Below are positions 6,362 to 12,156 of a stretch of DNA of 12,158 nt, piece after piece; within the stretch, counting starts at the first letter, position 1; the number at the start of each line of letters is the position of its first letter. Under the pieces are notes generated by a model, which saw only the letters and a program-made list of their open reading frames with translations, had not been told where the DNA came from and did not search any database. This DNA comes from an uncultured Arachnia sp. GTDB lineage: Bacteria; Actinomycetota; Actinomycetes; Propionibacteriales; Propionibacteriaceae. The position numbers and the translations under genes were made by a program. Location of the stretch: assembly GCA_934636715.1 (NCBI GenBank), contig CAKUBE010000023.1, forward strand, positions 1-12,158. The letters run 5' to 3'.

Positions 6362-7174
6362 TCAGTTCCGGGAGTCGGGGTGCGAGCCCGTGCGCTCTCC
6401 CGTCTCGAGGCCGGCGATGGCGGCCATATCGTCGTCGGTCAGCGCGAAGCCGAACACGTCGAGATTCTGCCGGAGCCGGTCCGGGTTCACGGACTTCGGG
6501 ATCGCCGCCCCGCCCAGCTGCAGGTGCCAGCGGATGATCGCCTGCGCGACGGTGACGCCGTGAGCGGCGGCGATCCGGGCCAGCGTCGGATCCTCGAGCA
6601 GACGGCCCCGACCGAGCGGGCTCCACGCCTGCGTGACGATGCCGTGCTCGGCGTGGAACGCGCGCAGGTCGTGCTGTGGGAGCCACGGATGCGACTCCAC
6701 CTGGTTGACCGCGGGCGCGACGCCCGTCTCGTCGAGCAGCCGCTGGATGTGAGCCTGCGTGAAGTTCGATACGCCGACGGTGCGCACGCGTCCCTGGTCG
6801 CGCAGTTCGACGAAGGCGCGCCAGGTCTCCACGAACTGGTTCCGCGCGGCGCGCGGCCAGTGGATCATGTAGACGTCGATGTGGGTGCCGAGCGCACGCT
6901 CGCTGCCGTCGAAGGCCCGCATCACCGCGTCGCGCGACTGGCTCTCCTCACCCCAGAACTTCGACGTCACGGTCAAGCCCGCGCGGTCGACGCGGCGCAG
7001 CGCCTCCCCCACCTGGGGCTCGTTGTGGTAGAACTCGGCGCCGTCCACGAGCCGGTAGCCGGCCTGGACACCCGCGACCACGACGTCCGTCGTGACCTCC
7101 GGCGCCACCTTGTAGAGGCCGAACCCGAGAGCCGGGAGGGACGATCCGTCGTTGAGAGGGACGAGCTGCTGCAT
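6362..7174 (-). CDS. Aldo/keto reductase (NADPH-dependent, AKR superfamily)
   Basis: A 270-aa cytosolic TIM-barrel oxidoreductase that reduces aldehydes or ketones with NADPH. The full catalytic tetrad is visible: Asp44 and Tyr49 in VDGAEFYHNE, Lys72 in VTSKFW, and His105 in MIHWP. Other family features are GVSNF after the fourth strand, NQVESHPWLPQ, WSPLGRGRLL, and the cofactor phosphate-binding IPKSVNPDRLRQN near the C-terminus. Length is typical for the 2,5-diketo-gluconate reductase-like subgroup, but the physiological substrate is unknown. The start codon is 20 nt downstream of the RDD gene's stop, so the two are probably co-transcribed. There is no clear Shine-Dalgarno; CAGAAT lies 6 nt before the ATG, so an internal leaderless start is also possible. 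Confidence 0.93.
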   Translation of the reverse strand: MQQLVPLNDGSSLPALGFGLYKVAPEVTTDVVVAGVQAGYRLVDGAEFYHNEPQVGEALRRVDRAGLTVTSKFWGEESQSRDAVMRAFDGSERALGTHIDVYMIHWPRAARNQFVETWRAFVELRDQGRVRTVGVSNFTQAHIQRLLDETGVAPAVNQVESHPWLPQHDLRAFHAEHGIVTQAWSPLGRGRLLEDPTLARIAAAHGVTVAQAIIRWHLQLGGAAIPKSVNPDRLRQNLDVFGFALTDDDMAAIAGLETGERTGSHPDSRN

Positions 7175-7194
7175 GCCCCGATTCTGTCAAACGG

Positions 7195-7614
7195 CTATCG
7201 GCGGCTGACGACGACGGTGCCGAGTAGCAGGTCGGGAAGCGCGCGGCGTTCGGCGCCGACGACGAGCGCGGGCAGCACGAAGCACTTCAGCGCGGTGCGG
7301 ACGACGGGCCGCCACCATCCGAGCGGCTGCCCGTCCACCCGCACGATGCCGATCCGCGCGATCAACTGCCCGAAGGAGCCGCCGGTGAAGATGGTGAGCA
7401 GGCTGGCCTCGACGAAGTAGACGACGAGGATCATGAACGACTTCCAGCCGGAGCCGACCATCACGTCCATGCCGAAGAGGCCGATCGCGACGAACATGCT
7501 CGCGGCCCAGTCGCCGACCATGGCCCCCACCCGCGCGCGCCACGGCGCCAGCGAACCCGGCCCGGACTGCGGGAGGCCGATGGTGGCGCCGGGGTACTCG
7601 TCGGTGGTCGTCAC
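7195..7614 (-). CDS. RDD family membrane protein
   Basis: A 139-aa small membrane protein. The first transmembrane segment begins with WRARVGAMVGDWAASMFVAI (25-44), carrying the Arg and Asp that name the RDD family. A second hydrophobic helix at about 58-77 (SFMILVVYFVEASLLTIFTG) is followed by GQLIARIGIVRVDGQPLGWWRPVVR, the conserved polar loop, and a third hydrophobic segment at 108-120. The function of RDD proteins is not settled. A neighbouring glnA is common in Actinobacteria (from memory); here a cystine-type transporter unit lies between them. The start is GTG at 7612-7614. No Shine-Dalgarno is visible, and TAGGCT 7 nt upstream could be the -10 of a near-leaderless promoter. Confidence 0.88.
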   Translation of the reverse strand: MTTTDEYPGATIGLPQSGPGSLAPWRARVGAMVGDWAASMFVAIGLFGMDVMVGSGWKSFMILVVYFVEASLLTIFTGGSFGQLIARIGIVRVDGQPLGWWRPVVRTALKCFVLPALVVGAERRALPDLLLGTVVVSRR

Positions 7615-7684
7615 GCGCGAGAGCCTACCGGGTGCGCGGAACGGGACCGGGCTATTCCGCCTTCGGCTGCCAGCGAAACCGGGT

Positions 7685-7704
7685 GCGCGGGCGCGCGCCC
7701 GCGC
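7685..7704. repeat. Perfect 20-bp all-G/C palindrome
   Basis: GCGCGGGCGCGCGCCCGCGC reads the same on both strands and is made only of G and C, mostly alternating. It lies where the -35 of the leader-peptide promoter should be and is near-central between the divergent RDD and leader genes. It could be an operator, a cruciform or Z-DNA-prone site, or a hairpin ending stray transcription. The sequence alone does not decide. Confidence 0.6.
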
Positions 7705-7708
7705 GGCA

Positions 7709-7714
7709 TAGTGT
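7709..7714 (+). promoter_or_regulatory. Candidate -10 for the leader peptide and symporter transcript
   Basis: TAGTGT fits the actinobacterial TANNNT -10. It predicts transcription starting about 7721, some 8 nt before the leader-peptide ATG. The -35 position falls inside the all-G/C palindrome, so activity may depend on a bound factor. The rest of 7615-7684 shows no other feature apart from the RDD start region. Confidence 0.4.
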
Positions 7715-7728
7715 GCGAGGGTATCGGG

Positions 7729-7797
7729 ATGGACATTCTCTTCGGACGGCCGTGGGTCGACCTGCGGCGCCAGGCCAGCGCAGTCTGTTGCGGCTGA
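7729..7797 (+). CDS. Cys-Cys leader peptide (22 aa) upstream of a cystine-type symporter
   Basis: The frame encodes 22 residues: it starts MDILFGRPW, continues VDLRRQ and ends SAVCCG before a TGA. Actinobacterial genomes carry a known class of such peptides (NCBI calls them putative leader peptides, including the Ms5788A and Ms4533A Cys-rich families). Their layout is M-x-L-x-x-R, then VDL-x-R, then SA-x-C and often Cys-Cys. This match is close. In mycobacteria such polycysteine upstream frames couple ribosome stalling at Cys codons to expression of downstream sulfur genes. GAGGG lies 7 nt before the ATG. The stop is 36 nt from the symporter ATG. The segment TCTTCG (7739-7744) is complementary to CGAAGA (7817-7822) in the symporter's ribosome-binding region, a possible sequestering pair. 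The peptide is seen; cysteine control is inferred from the family. Confidence 0.8.
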   Translation: MDILFGRPWVDLRRQASAVCCG

Positions 7798-7833
7798 CGC
7801 CCCGCCCTCCCCTCCTCGAAGAAAGCCTCACCC

Positions 7834-9201
7834 ATGTCACAAACAACAACAGATCCTGCCGTCGCGCCCAAGAACGAGCAGCCGGAAAAGAAGAAGCCCT
7901 TCTACACGAAGCTGTCGTTCCAGATCGTCGTCGGCCTCATCGCCGGCCTGATCCTCGGCTTCGTCGCCGTCGCCCTCGGCCCCGCCGGTGAGGACCCGAA
8001 CTGGCTCACCAGCCTCCTCACCCAGGTGGGCAGCGCCTACGTCTCCCTCCTGACCGTCCTCGTCATCCCGCTGGTGGTCACCGCCGTCATCTCGTCGGTC
8101 GCGCGGCTGCGCCAGGTCGCCAACGCGGCCCGCCTCGCCGTCCAGACCCTCGTCTGGTTCGCCATCACCGCGCTGGCCTCCGTGATCGTCGGCATCGCGC
8201 TCGGCCTCGTCACGAAGTCCTGGCTGACGGCGGGCGTCACCGCCGAGGCGGAGCAGGCGCCTGGCCGCGTCGGCGAGTGGACGGCGTTCCTCACCGGCCT
8301 CGTGCCGTCGAACATCTTCGGCCTCTCGGTCCGCGTCGCGGGCAACGTCGACGATGGCTTCACCGCCAGCCCGAACTTCTCGATCCTGCAGATCCTGCTC
8401 ATCTCCATCGCGCTCGGTGTCGCCGCGGTCAAGGTCGGCGCGAAGGCAGATCCGCTGATCACGTTCACCGAGTCGGCGCTCGCCGTCGTGCAGAAGGTGC
8501 TGTGGTGGGTCATCCGCCTGGCCCCGATCGGCACCGCCGCTCTCATCGGCAAGGCCGTCGTCGCCTATGGCTGGGACTCGCTCGCCTCTCTCGGCGCGTT
8601 CGTGATCACGCTCTACATCGGCCTGGTGATCGTCTTCGTCGCCGTCTACCCGCTGGTGCTGAAGCTGCACGGCCTGAATGTCGCTCAGTTCTACCGCAAT
8701 GTGTGGCCGGTCATCTCGCTGGGCTTCGTGACCCGCTCGTCGATGGGCGTGATGCCGGTGACCGAGCAGGTCACCGAGCGCAACCTCGGCGTCCCCCGCG
8801 AGTACGCCTCGTTCGCCGTCCCGCTGGGCGCGACCACGAAGATGGACGGCTGCGCCGCGATCTTCCCCGCGCTGGCCGCGATCTTCATCGCGCAGTTCTA
8901 CGGCATCCAGCTCAACCTGACGCACTACCTGCTGATCGCCTTCGTGGCCGTCATCGGGTCGGCCGCCACCGCCGGCACCACGGGCGCGACGGTGATGCTG
9001 ACGCTCACGCTGTCGACGCTCGGCCTGCCGCTCGCCGGCGTCGGCCTGCTGCTGGCGGTGGAGCCCATCGTCGACATGGGCCGCACGGCGCTGAACGTCA
9101 CCGGCCAGGCGCTGGTGCCCACCATCGTCGCCAAGCGCGAGGGCATCCTCGACAAGAAGGTCTACGACGCGAAGCCCAGCTTCGACGCCGTCTCCGTCTA
9201 G
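7834..9201 (+). CDS. DAACS-family symporter, probably TcyP-like L-cystine transporter
   Basis: A 455-aa membrane protein of the dicarboxylate/amino acid:cation symporter family (SDF domain, about 8 helices plus two re-entrant hairpins), importing an amino acid with cations. Visible hallmarks: charged N-terminus (residues 13-26), hairpin 1 RSSMGVMPVT (301-310), the unwound helix-7 segment KMDGCAAIFPAL (336-347), hairpin 2 SAATAGTTGATV (376-387), and helix 8 EPIVDMGRTALNVTGQ (410-425) with Asp414, Arg417 and Asn421. The usual NMDG is KMDG and the usual NVxGD is NVTGQ. The DGCAAIFPA stretch and EPxxDMGRTALNV resemble TcyP cystine carriers more than glutamate or dicarboxylate carriers. A Cys-Cys leader peptide directly upstream supports cystine as substrate. 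The ribosome-binding site GAAGAAAG is weak, consistent with translational control. Without the leader a general symporter call would be safer. Confidence 0.9.
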   Translation: MSQTTTDPAVAPKNEQPEKKKPFYTKLSFQIVVGLIAGLILGFVAVALGPAGEDPNWLTSLLTQVGSAYVSLLTVLVIPLVVTAVISSVARLRQVANAARLAVQTLVWFAITALASVIVGIALGLVTKSWLTAGVTAEAEQAPGRVGEWTAFLTGLVPSNIFGLSVRVAGNVDDGFTASPNFSILQILLISIALGVAAVKVGAKADPLITFTESALAVVQKVLWWVIRLAPIGTAALIGKAVVAYGWDSLASLGAFVITLYIGLVIVFVAVYPLVLKLHGLNVAQFYRNVWPVISLGFVTRSSMGVMPVTEQVTERNLGVPREYASFAVPLGATTKMDGCAAIFPALAAIFIAQFYGIQLNLTHYLLIAFVAVIGSAATAGTTGATVMLTLTLSTLGLPLAGVGLLLAVEPIVDMGRTALNVTGQALVPTIVAKREGILDKKVYDAKPSFDAVSV

Positions 9202-9212
9202 CCCTCCAGAGC

Positions 9213-9240
9213 CGATCCGCAACGCGAAGCGCCCGGATCG
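9213..9240 (+). terminator. Candidate terminator hairpin after the symporter
   Basis: CGATCCG (9213-9219) pairs perfectly with CGGATCG (9234-9240) across a 14-nt loop that itself holds a GCG/CGC pair. It begins 12 nt after the stop codon. There is no U-tract, so intrinsic termination would be inefficient or of the U-less actinobacterial type. Confidence 0.4.
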
Positions 9241-9249
9241 CGCCGAAGG

Positions 9250-9325
9250 GTGTGCACAGATCTCTGTATGCGTCGAGGAAGCGCCATATATCGCTTCCTT
9301 CATGCATACAGAGATCTGTGCACGC
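9250..9325. repeat. Long nested hairpin element (REP- or MITE-like)
   Basis: Perfect 20-bp arms GTGCACAGATCTCTGTATGC (9252-9271) and its complement (9304-9323) enclose an inner perfect 8-bp stem, AGGAAGCG (9276-9283) with CGCTTCCT (9292-9299), and an 8-nt loop CCATATAT. The 4 nt between the stems can mostly pair (one T-A and two G-T wobbles), giving an almost continuous 32-bp stem. Flanking GGTG and CACC extend the symmetry. Such size and perfection exceed what a terminator needs and suggest a mobile or dispersed palindrome. It may also block read-through toward glnA. Confidence 0.8.
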
Positions 9326-9335
9326 ACCAGCCGGG

Positions 9336-9371
9336 CGAGCTTGCTCGATTGCCCTCGGCCTTCGTCGACGT
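9336..9371 (+). repeat. Direct repeat copy A (36 bp) with a mini-hairpin head
   Basis: Begins with the inverted repeat CGAGC-TT-GCTCG and continues ATTGCCCTCGGCCTTCG to TCGACGT. It matches copy B at 9416-9451 in 33 of 36 positions, with an 80-bp period. The head differs from that of copy B only in its two loop bases and is therefore its exact reverse complement. No gene function is evident; the element looks like a dispersed intergenic repeat. Confidence 0.7.
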
Positions 9372-9415
9372 GGGGTCGCGCTTCGCACTCAAACGTCTTC
9401 CTCGGCCTCGGCAAC

Positions 9416-9451
9416 CGAGCAAGCTCGATTGCTCTCGGCCTTCGTCGACGT
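9416..9451 (+). repeat. Direct repeat copy B (36 bp), abutting the GlnR-like box
   Basis: Begins with the inverted repeat CGAGC-AA-GCTCG and then follows copy A with a single mismatch. Its last two bases are the GT of the first half-site of the GlnR-like box. The 44 bp between the copies (9372-9415) contain a further CTCGG-CAA-CCGAG mini-hairpin but no recognisable gene. Confidence 0.7.
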
Positions 9452-9487
9452 AACCTCCCTGAAACGAACGCGCAACTACGGGGCAAC
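9450..9487 (+). promoter_or_regulatory. GlnR-like binding box upstream of glnA
   Basis: Four half-sites occur at an exact 11-bp period: GTAAC (9450-9454), GAAAC (9461-9465), GCAAC (9472-9476) and GCAAC (9483-9487). The spacers are all 6 nt. This reproduces the actinobacterial GlnR consensus GTnAC-N6-GAAAC-N6-GTnAC-N6-GAAAC, with small deviations in the last two units. Its position just upstream of a glnA promoter with a poor -35 fits activation by GlnR under nitrogen limitation. The regulator itself is not encoded in the window. Confidence 0.75.
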
Positions 9488-9497
9488 GCCGACCCAC

Positions 9498-9503
9498 TAC
9501 CGT
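9498..9503 (+). promoter_or_regulatory. Candidate glnA -10 element
   Basis: TACCGT fits TANNNT and lies 10 bp after the GlnR-like box. The corresponding -35 position (9475-9480) is not a good match and overlaps the box, as expected for an activator-dependent promoter. The predicted leader is about 33 nt and contains AAGGAG (9531-9536), 6 nt before the glnA ATG. Confidence 0.5.
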
Positions 9504-9542
9504 CTGGGGTGCAGTTGATTTACTCCCACTAAGGAGCCCCAA

Positions 9543-10964
9543 ATGTTCCAAGGCGCAGACGACCTCCTGGCCTACATCAAGGAAGAGGGCATCGAGACCG
9601 TCGACGTCCGCTTCTGCGATCTTCCCGGCGTCATGCAGCACTTCACCGTCCCGGCCGGCTCGTTCGGCCCCGAGGTCTTCGAGGAGGGTCTGAACTTCGA
9701 CGGCTCGTCGATCACCGGATTCCAGAAGATCCACGAGTCGGACATGTCGCTGCTGCCCGACCCGACGACGGCCTACGTCGATCCGTTCCGCAAGTCCAAG
9801 ACGCTGAACGTGAACTTCTTCGTTCACGATCCGCTGACCAAGGAGCCGTACTCGCGCGACCCGCGCAACATCGCCCGCAAGGCGCAGAGCTACCTCGCGT
9901 CGACGGGTATCGGCGACACCGCGTTCTTCGCCCCCGAGGCCGAGTTCTACGTGTTCGACGACATCCGCTTCGACACGTCGGCGAACTCGTCGTACTACCA
10001 CATCGATTCCGAGGCCGGTGCCTGGAACACGGGCCGCGTGGAGAACGGCGGCAACCGCGGTTACAAGGTGAAGTTCAAGGGCGGCTACTTCCCCGTCGCC
10101 CCCGTCGACCACTTCGGTGATCTCCGCGACGACATCGTCCGCCACATGGAGAACGCCGGCCTCGAGGTCGAGCGCGCCCACCACGAGGTCGGCACCGCCG
10201 GCCAGGCCGAGATCAACTGGCGCTTCGACACGCTGCTCAAGGCCGCCGACGACGTGATGAAGTTCAAGTACCTCGTCAAGAACACCGCGTGGGAGGCGGG
10301 CAAGACCGCCACCTTCATGCCCAAGCCGATCTTCGGCGACAACGGCTCCGGCATGCACTGCCACCAGTCGATCTGGGACGAGGGCAAGCCCCTGTTCTAC
10401 GACGAGAACGGCTACGCCGGCCTGTCCGACATGGCCCGCTACTACATCGGCGGCCTGCTCAAGCACGCCCCGGCGCTGCTGGCCTTCACGAACCCGTCGG
10501 TGAACTCGTTCCACCGCCTGGTCCCCGGCTTCGAGGCTCCGGTCAACCTGGTCTACTCGCAGCGCAACCGCTCGGCGTGCATCCGCATCCCGATCACGGG
10601 CTCCAACCCGAAGGCCAAGCGCATCGAGTTCCGCTGCCCCGACCCGTCGTCGAACCCCTACCTGGCGTTCGCGGCGATGCTGCTGGCCGGCATCGACGGC
10701 ATCCAGAACCGGATCGAGCCCATGGCCCCGATCGACAAGGATCTCTACGAGCTGCCCCCGGACGAGCACGCCGAGGTCCCGACGGTGCCCGGCTCGCTCG
10801 GCGCCGTCCTCGACGCCCTCGAGGCCGACCACGAGTTCCTGCTGGCCGGCGATGTGTTCACGCCCGACCTGATCGAGACGTGGATCGAGCTGAAGCGCGC
10901 CGAGATCCAGGCGATCGCGATGCGTCCGCACCCGCACGAGTTCGAGTTGTACTACGCGCTCTGA
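9543..10964 (+). CDS. glnA: Glutamine synthetase type I (GSI-beta)
   Basis: A 473-aa cytosolic enzyme that makes glutamine from glutamate, ammonia and ATP; it assembles as a dodecamer and is the main route of ammonium assimilation. Motifs are the N-terminal signature [10 protein letters not shown] (51-60), metal-binding Glu132 and Glu134 in APEAEFYVF, the ATP-binding signature from [10 protein letters not shown] to MHCHQS (261-276), and NRSACIRIP in the substrate region. Tyr402 in [10 protein letters not shown] matches the adenylylation tyrosine of GSI-beta (Tyr397 in E. coli), so post-translational shut-off by GlnE is expected. Length matches the family. AAGGAG 6 nt before the ATG is the best Shine-Dalgarno in the window, suiting a highly expressed gene. 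Transcription is probably under GlnR through the box at 9450-9487 and ends at the hairpin at 10977-11008. Confidence 0.98.
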   Translation: MFQGADDLLAYIKEEGIETVDVRFCDLPGVMQHFTVPAGSFGPEVFEEGLNFDGSSITGFQKIHESDMSLLPDPTTAYVDPFRKSKTLNVNFFVHDPLTKEPYSRDPRNIARKAQSYLASTGIGDTAFFAPEAEFYVFDDIRFDTSANSSYYHIDSEAGAWNTGRVENGGNRGYKVKFKGGYFPVAPVDHFGDLRDDIVRHMENAGLEVERAHHEVGTAGQAEINWRFDTLLKAADDVMKFKYLVKNTAWEAGKTATFMPKPIFGDNGSGMHCHQSIWDEGKPLFYDENGYAGLSDMARYYIGGLLKHAPALLAFTNPSVNSFHRLVPGFEAPVNLVYSQRNRSACIRIPITGSNPKAKRIEFRCPDPSSNPYLAFAAMLLAGIDGIQNRIEPMAPIDKDLYELPPDEHAEVPTVPGSLGAVLDALEADHEFLLAGDVFTPDLIETWIELKRAEIQAIAMRPHPHEFELYYAL

Positions 10965-10976
10965 CCCGCTGACCGC

Positions 10977-11008
10977 GTGAGGCCCCTGCCGTTCGGCAGG
11001 GGCCTCAC
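10977..11008 (+). terminator. Strong hairpin terminator of glnA
   Basis: Perfect 14-bp stem GTGAGGCCCCTGCC / GGCAGGGGCCTCAC closed by the tetraloop GTTC, starting 12 nt after the glnA stop codon. The following TGCATTCC lacks a U-tract, so it is of the strong-stem, U-poor kind common in GC-rich actinobacteria. Its symmetry would let it work in both directions. Confidence 0.85.
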
Positions 11009-11039
11009 TGCATTCCCGCCAAGCCTCCCTCCAACCCCC

Positions 11040-11045
11040 TAGAAT
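11040..11045 (+). promoter_or_regulatory. Leaderless-type -10 of the antiporter gene
   Basis: TAGAAT, a near-consensus -10, ends 6 nt before the ATG at 11052, so transcription is predicted to begin at or beside the start codon. The -35 position (CGCCAA) is weak. No Shine-Dalgarno is present. Confidence 0.55.
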
Positions 11046-11051
11046 CCGGGC

Positions 11052-11993
11052 ATGACGGCGCTGTTGATCGTGGGCGGACTCGTCGCCCTCGTCGTGGGCG
11101 CCGAGCTGCTCGTCCGCGGCGCGGCGGCGCTGGCGCTCCGGCTGGGCATCCCGCCGATCGTCGTCGGGCTCACCGTCGTCTCGATCGGCACCAGCCTCCC
11201 CGAGCTCGCCGTCGGCATCGACGCCGCCCGCATCGGCGCGGGACCGCTCGCCGTCGGCAACATCGCGGGCACCAACGTCGTCAACATCCTCCTGATCCTC
11301 GGCCTCAGCGCCGCCATCGCACCCCTCGCGATCGCGCGCAACACCATCCGCTTCGAGCTGCCGATGATGGTGGCGGCCTCCGCCCTGCTGACGGTCCTCG
11401 CCCTGGACGGCGAGATCTCGCACATCGACGGCGCCCTCCTGCTGCTCCTCGCCGTGGTCTTCTCCGTCCAGGTGGTGCGGCAGGGGCGGCGCGCGACGGC
11501 ATCGTCGGCGGATGTCGAGGTCGACCTCCCGCCACCCGGCAACCCGTGGGTCGACGGCGCGCTGCTCGTCGGCGGCATGGCGATCGTGATCCTCGGCGCC
11601 GACTGGCTGGTCCACGGCGCCGTCGACGCCGCCCGCGCGCTCGTCGTCTCCGAGGCCATCATCGGCCTGACGATCGTGGCCATCGGCACCTCGATGCCCG
11701 AGCTGGTCACTACCCTGGTCAGCACGTTCCGCGGCCAGCGGGACGTCGCGATCGGCAACCTGATCGGCTCCAGCGTCTACAACCTCGCGTTCATCCTGGG
11801 GGCGACCTCGCTCGTCGCGCCCTTGGAGGTGACGCCGGAGCTCATCCGGATCGACCTTCCCGTCATGCTCGCGGTCGCTCTGGTGTGCATCCCCGTCTTC
11901 CTGACCGGGCGCCGGGTCAGCCGCGGCGAGGGCCTCGCCTTCATCATCGCCTACGCCGTCTACCTCGGCGCGCTCCTGCTCCTGCGCACCTAA
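11052..11993 (+). CDS. CaCA-family calcium/sodium antiporter (YrbG-like)
   Basis: A 313-aa membrane protein with about 10 helices in two inverted halves, the fold of cation/Ca2+ exchangers. Both alpha-repeats are clear: GLTVVSIGTSLPEL (39-52) with GNIAGTNVVN (69-78), and GLTIVAIGTSMPEL (205-218) with GNLIGSSVYN (235-244). Glu51 and Glu217 are the expected ion-binding acids. A short cytoplasmic loop joins the halves at about 145-165 (RQGRRATASSADVEVDLPPP). It probably expels Ca2+ in exchange for Na+ or H+; the coupling ion cannot be read from sequence. It is insulated from glnA by a terminator and has its own leaderless-type promoter. Its TAA stop touches the palindromic element that follows, which could serve as its terminator. 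Confidence 0.93.
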   Translation: MTALLIVGGLVALVVGAELLVRGAAALALRLGIPPIVVGLTVVSIGTSLPELAVGIDAARIGAGPLAVGNIAGTNVVNILLILGLSAAIAPLAIARNTIRFELPMMVAASALLTVLALDGEISHIDGALLLLLAVVFSVQVVRQGRRATASSADVEVDLPPPGNPWVDGALLVGGMAIVILGADWLVHGAVDAARALVVSEAIIGLTIVAIGTSMPELVTTLVSTFRGQRDVAIGNLIGSSVYNLAFILGATSLVAPLEVTPELIRIDLPVMLAVALVCIPVFLTGRRVSRGEGLAFIIAYAVYLGALLLLRT

Positions 11994-12156
11994 GGAACCA
12001 CTGATCAATCATTCCTCGGCTGCGGCGCACTGGATCGGGCGCCCCGTCATCCCCATATCTTGTGCCGTACGACCCGGTACGACACTGCGATCTGGTGATG
12101 ACGGGGCATCCCGCCCAGCACGTCCTCGCCGGAGGAAGCATTGATCAGTGCTTCCC
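11993..12156. mobile_element. Near-palindromic MITE-like element flanked by TA
   Basis: About 164 bp that is self-complementary from end to end. The outer termini AGGAACCACTGATCAAT and GGGAAGCACTGATCAAT (right end read inward) match in 15 of 17 bases. Further in, TTCCTC is followed by GGC on the left and CGGC on the right, then CCCCGTCATC recurs in both arms, and the centre is CGTAC-N6-GTACG. TA lies immediately outside each end (11991-11992 and 12157-12158), the duplication made by IS630/Tc1-mariner-type transposases. It has no coding capacity. The left TA forms part of the antiporter's stop codon. An alternative is a long RNA hairpin acting as terminator; the TA flanks and terminal repeats favour a MITE. 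The window ends at the right TA, so the right flank cannot be examined. Confidence 0.65.

Noticed and set aside
3104..6563. Long plus-strand open frames opposite the two MFS genes (about 445 and 721 codons) and a long minus-strand frame opposite the symporter (7837-9486)
   Set aside because: These are low-complexity translations with Arg/Gly/Ala/Asp bias and no recognisable motif. The other strand encodes clear membrane transporters.
9202..9542. CRISPR array or tRNA/att site in the repeat-rich gap before glnA
   Set aside because: There are only two direct repeat copies with an 80-bp period and no regular spacers. No cloverleaf can be drawn and no integrase is nearby.
9300..12008. Very long open frame of about 900 codons on the minus strand, antisense to glnA and the antiporter
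   Set aside because: It is rich in Arg, Asp, Glu and Gly repeats typical of the complementary frame of GC-rich genes. It shows no domain, and it crosses the glnA terminator and repeat region.
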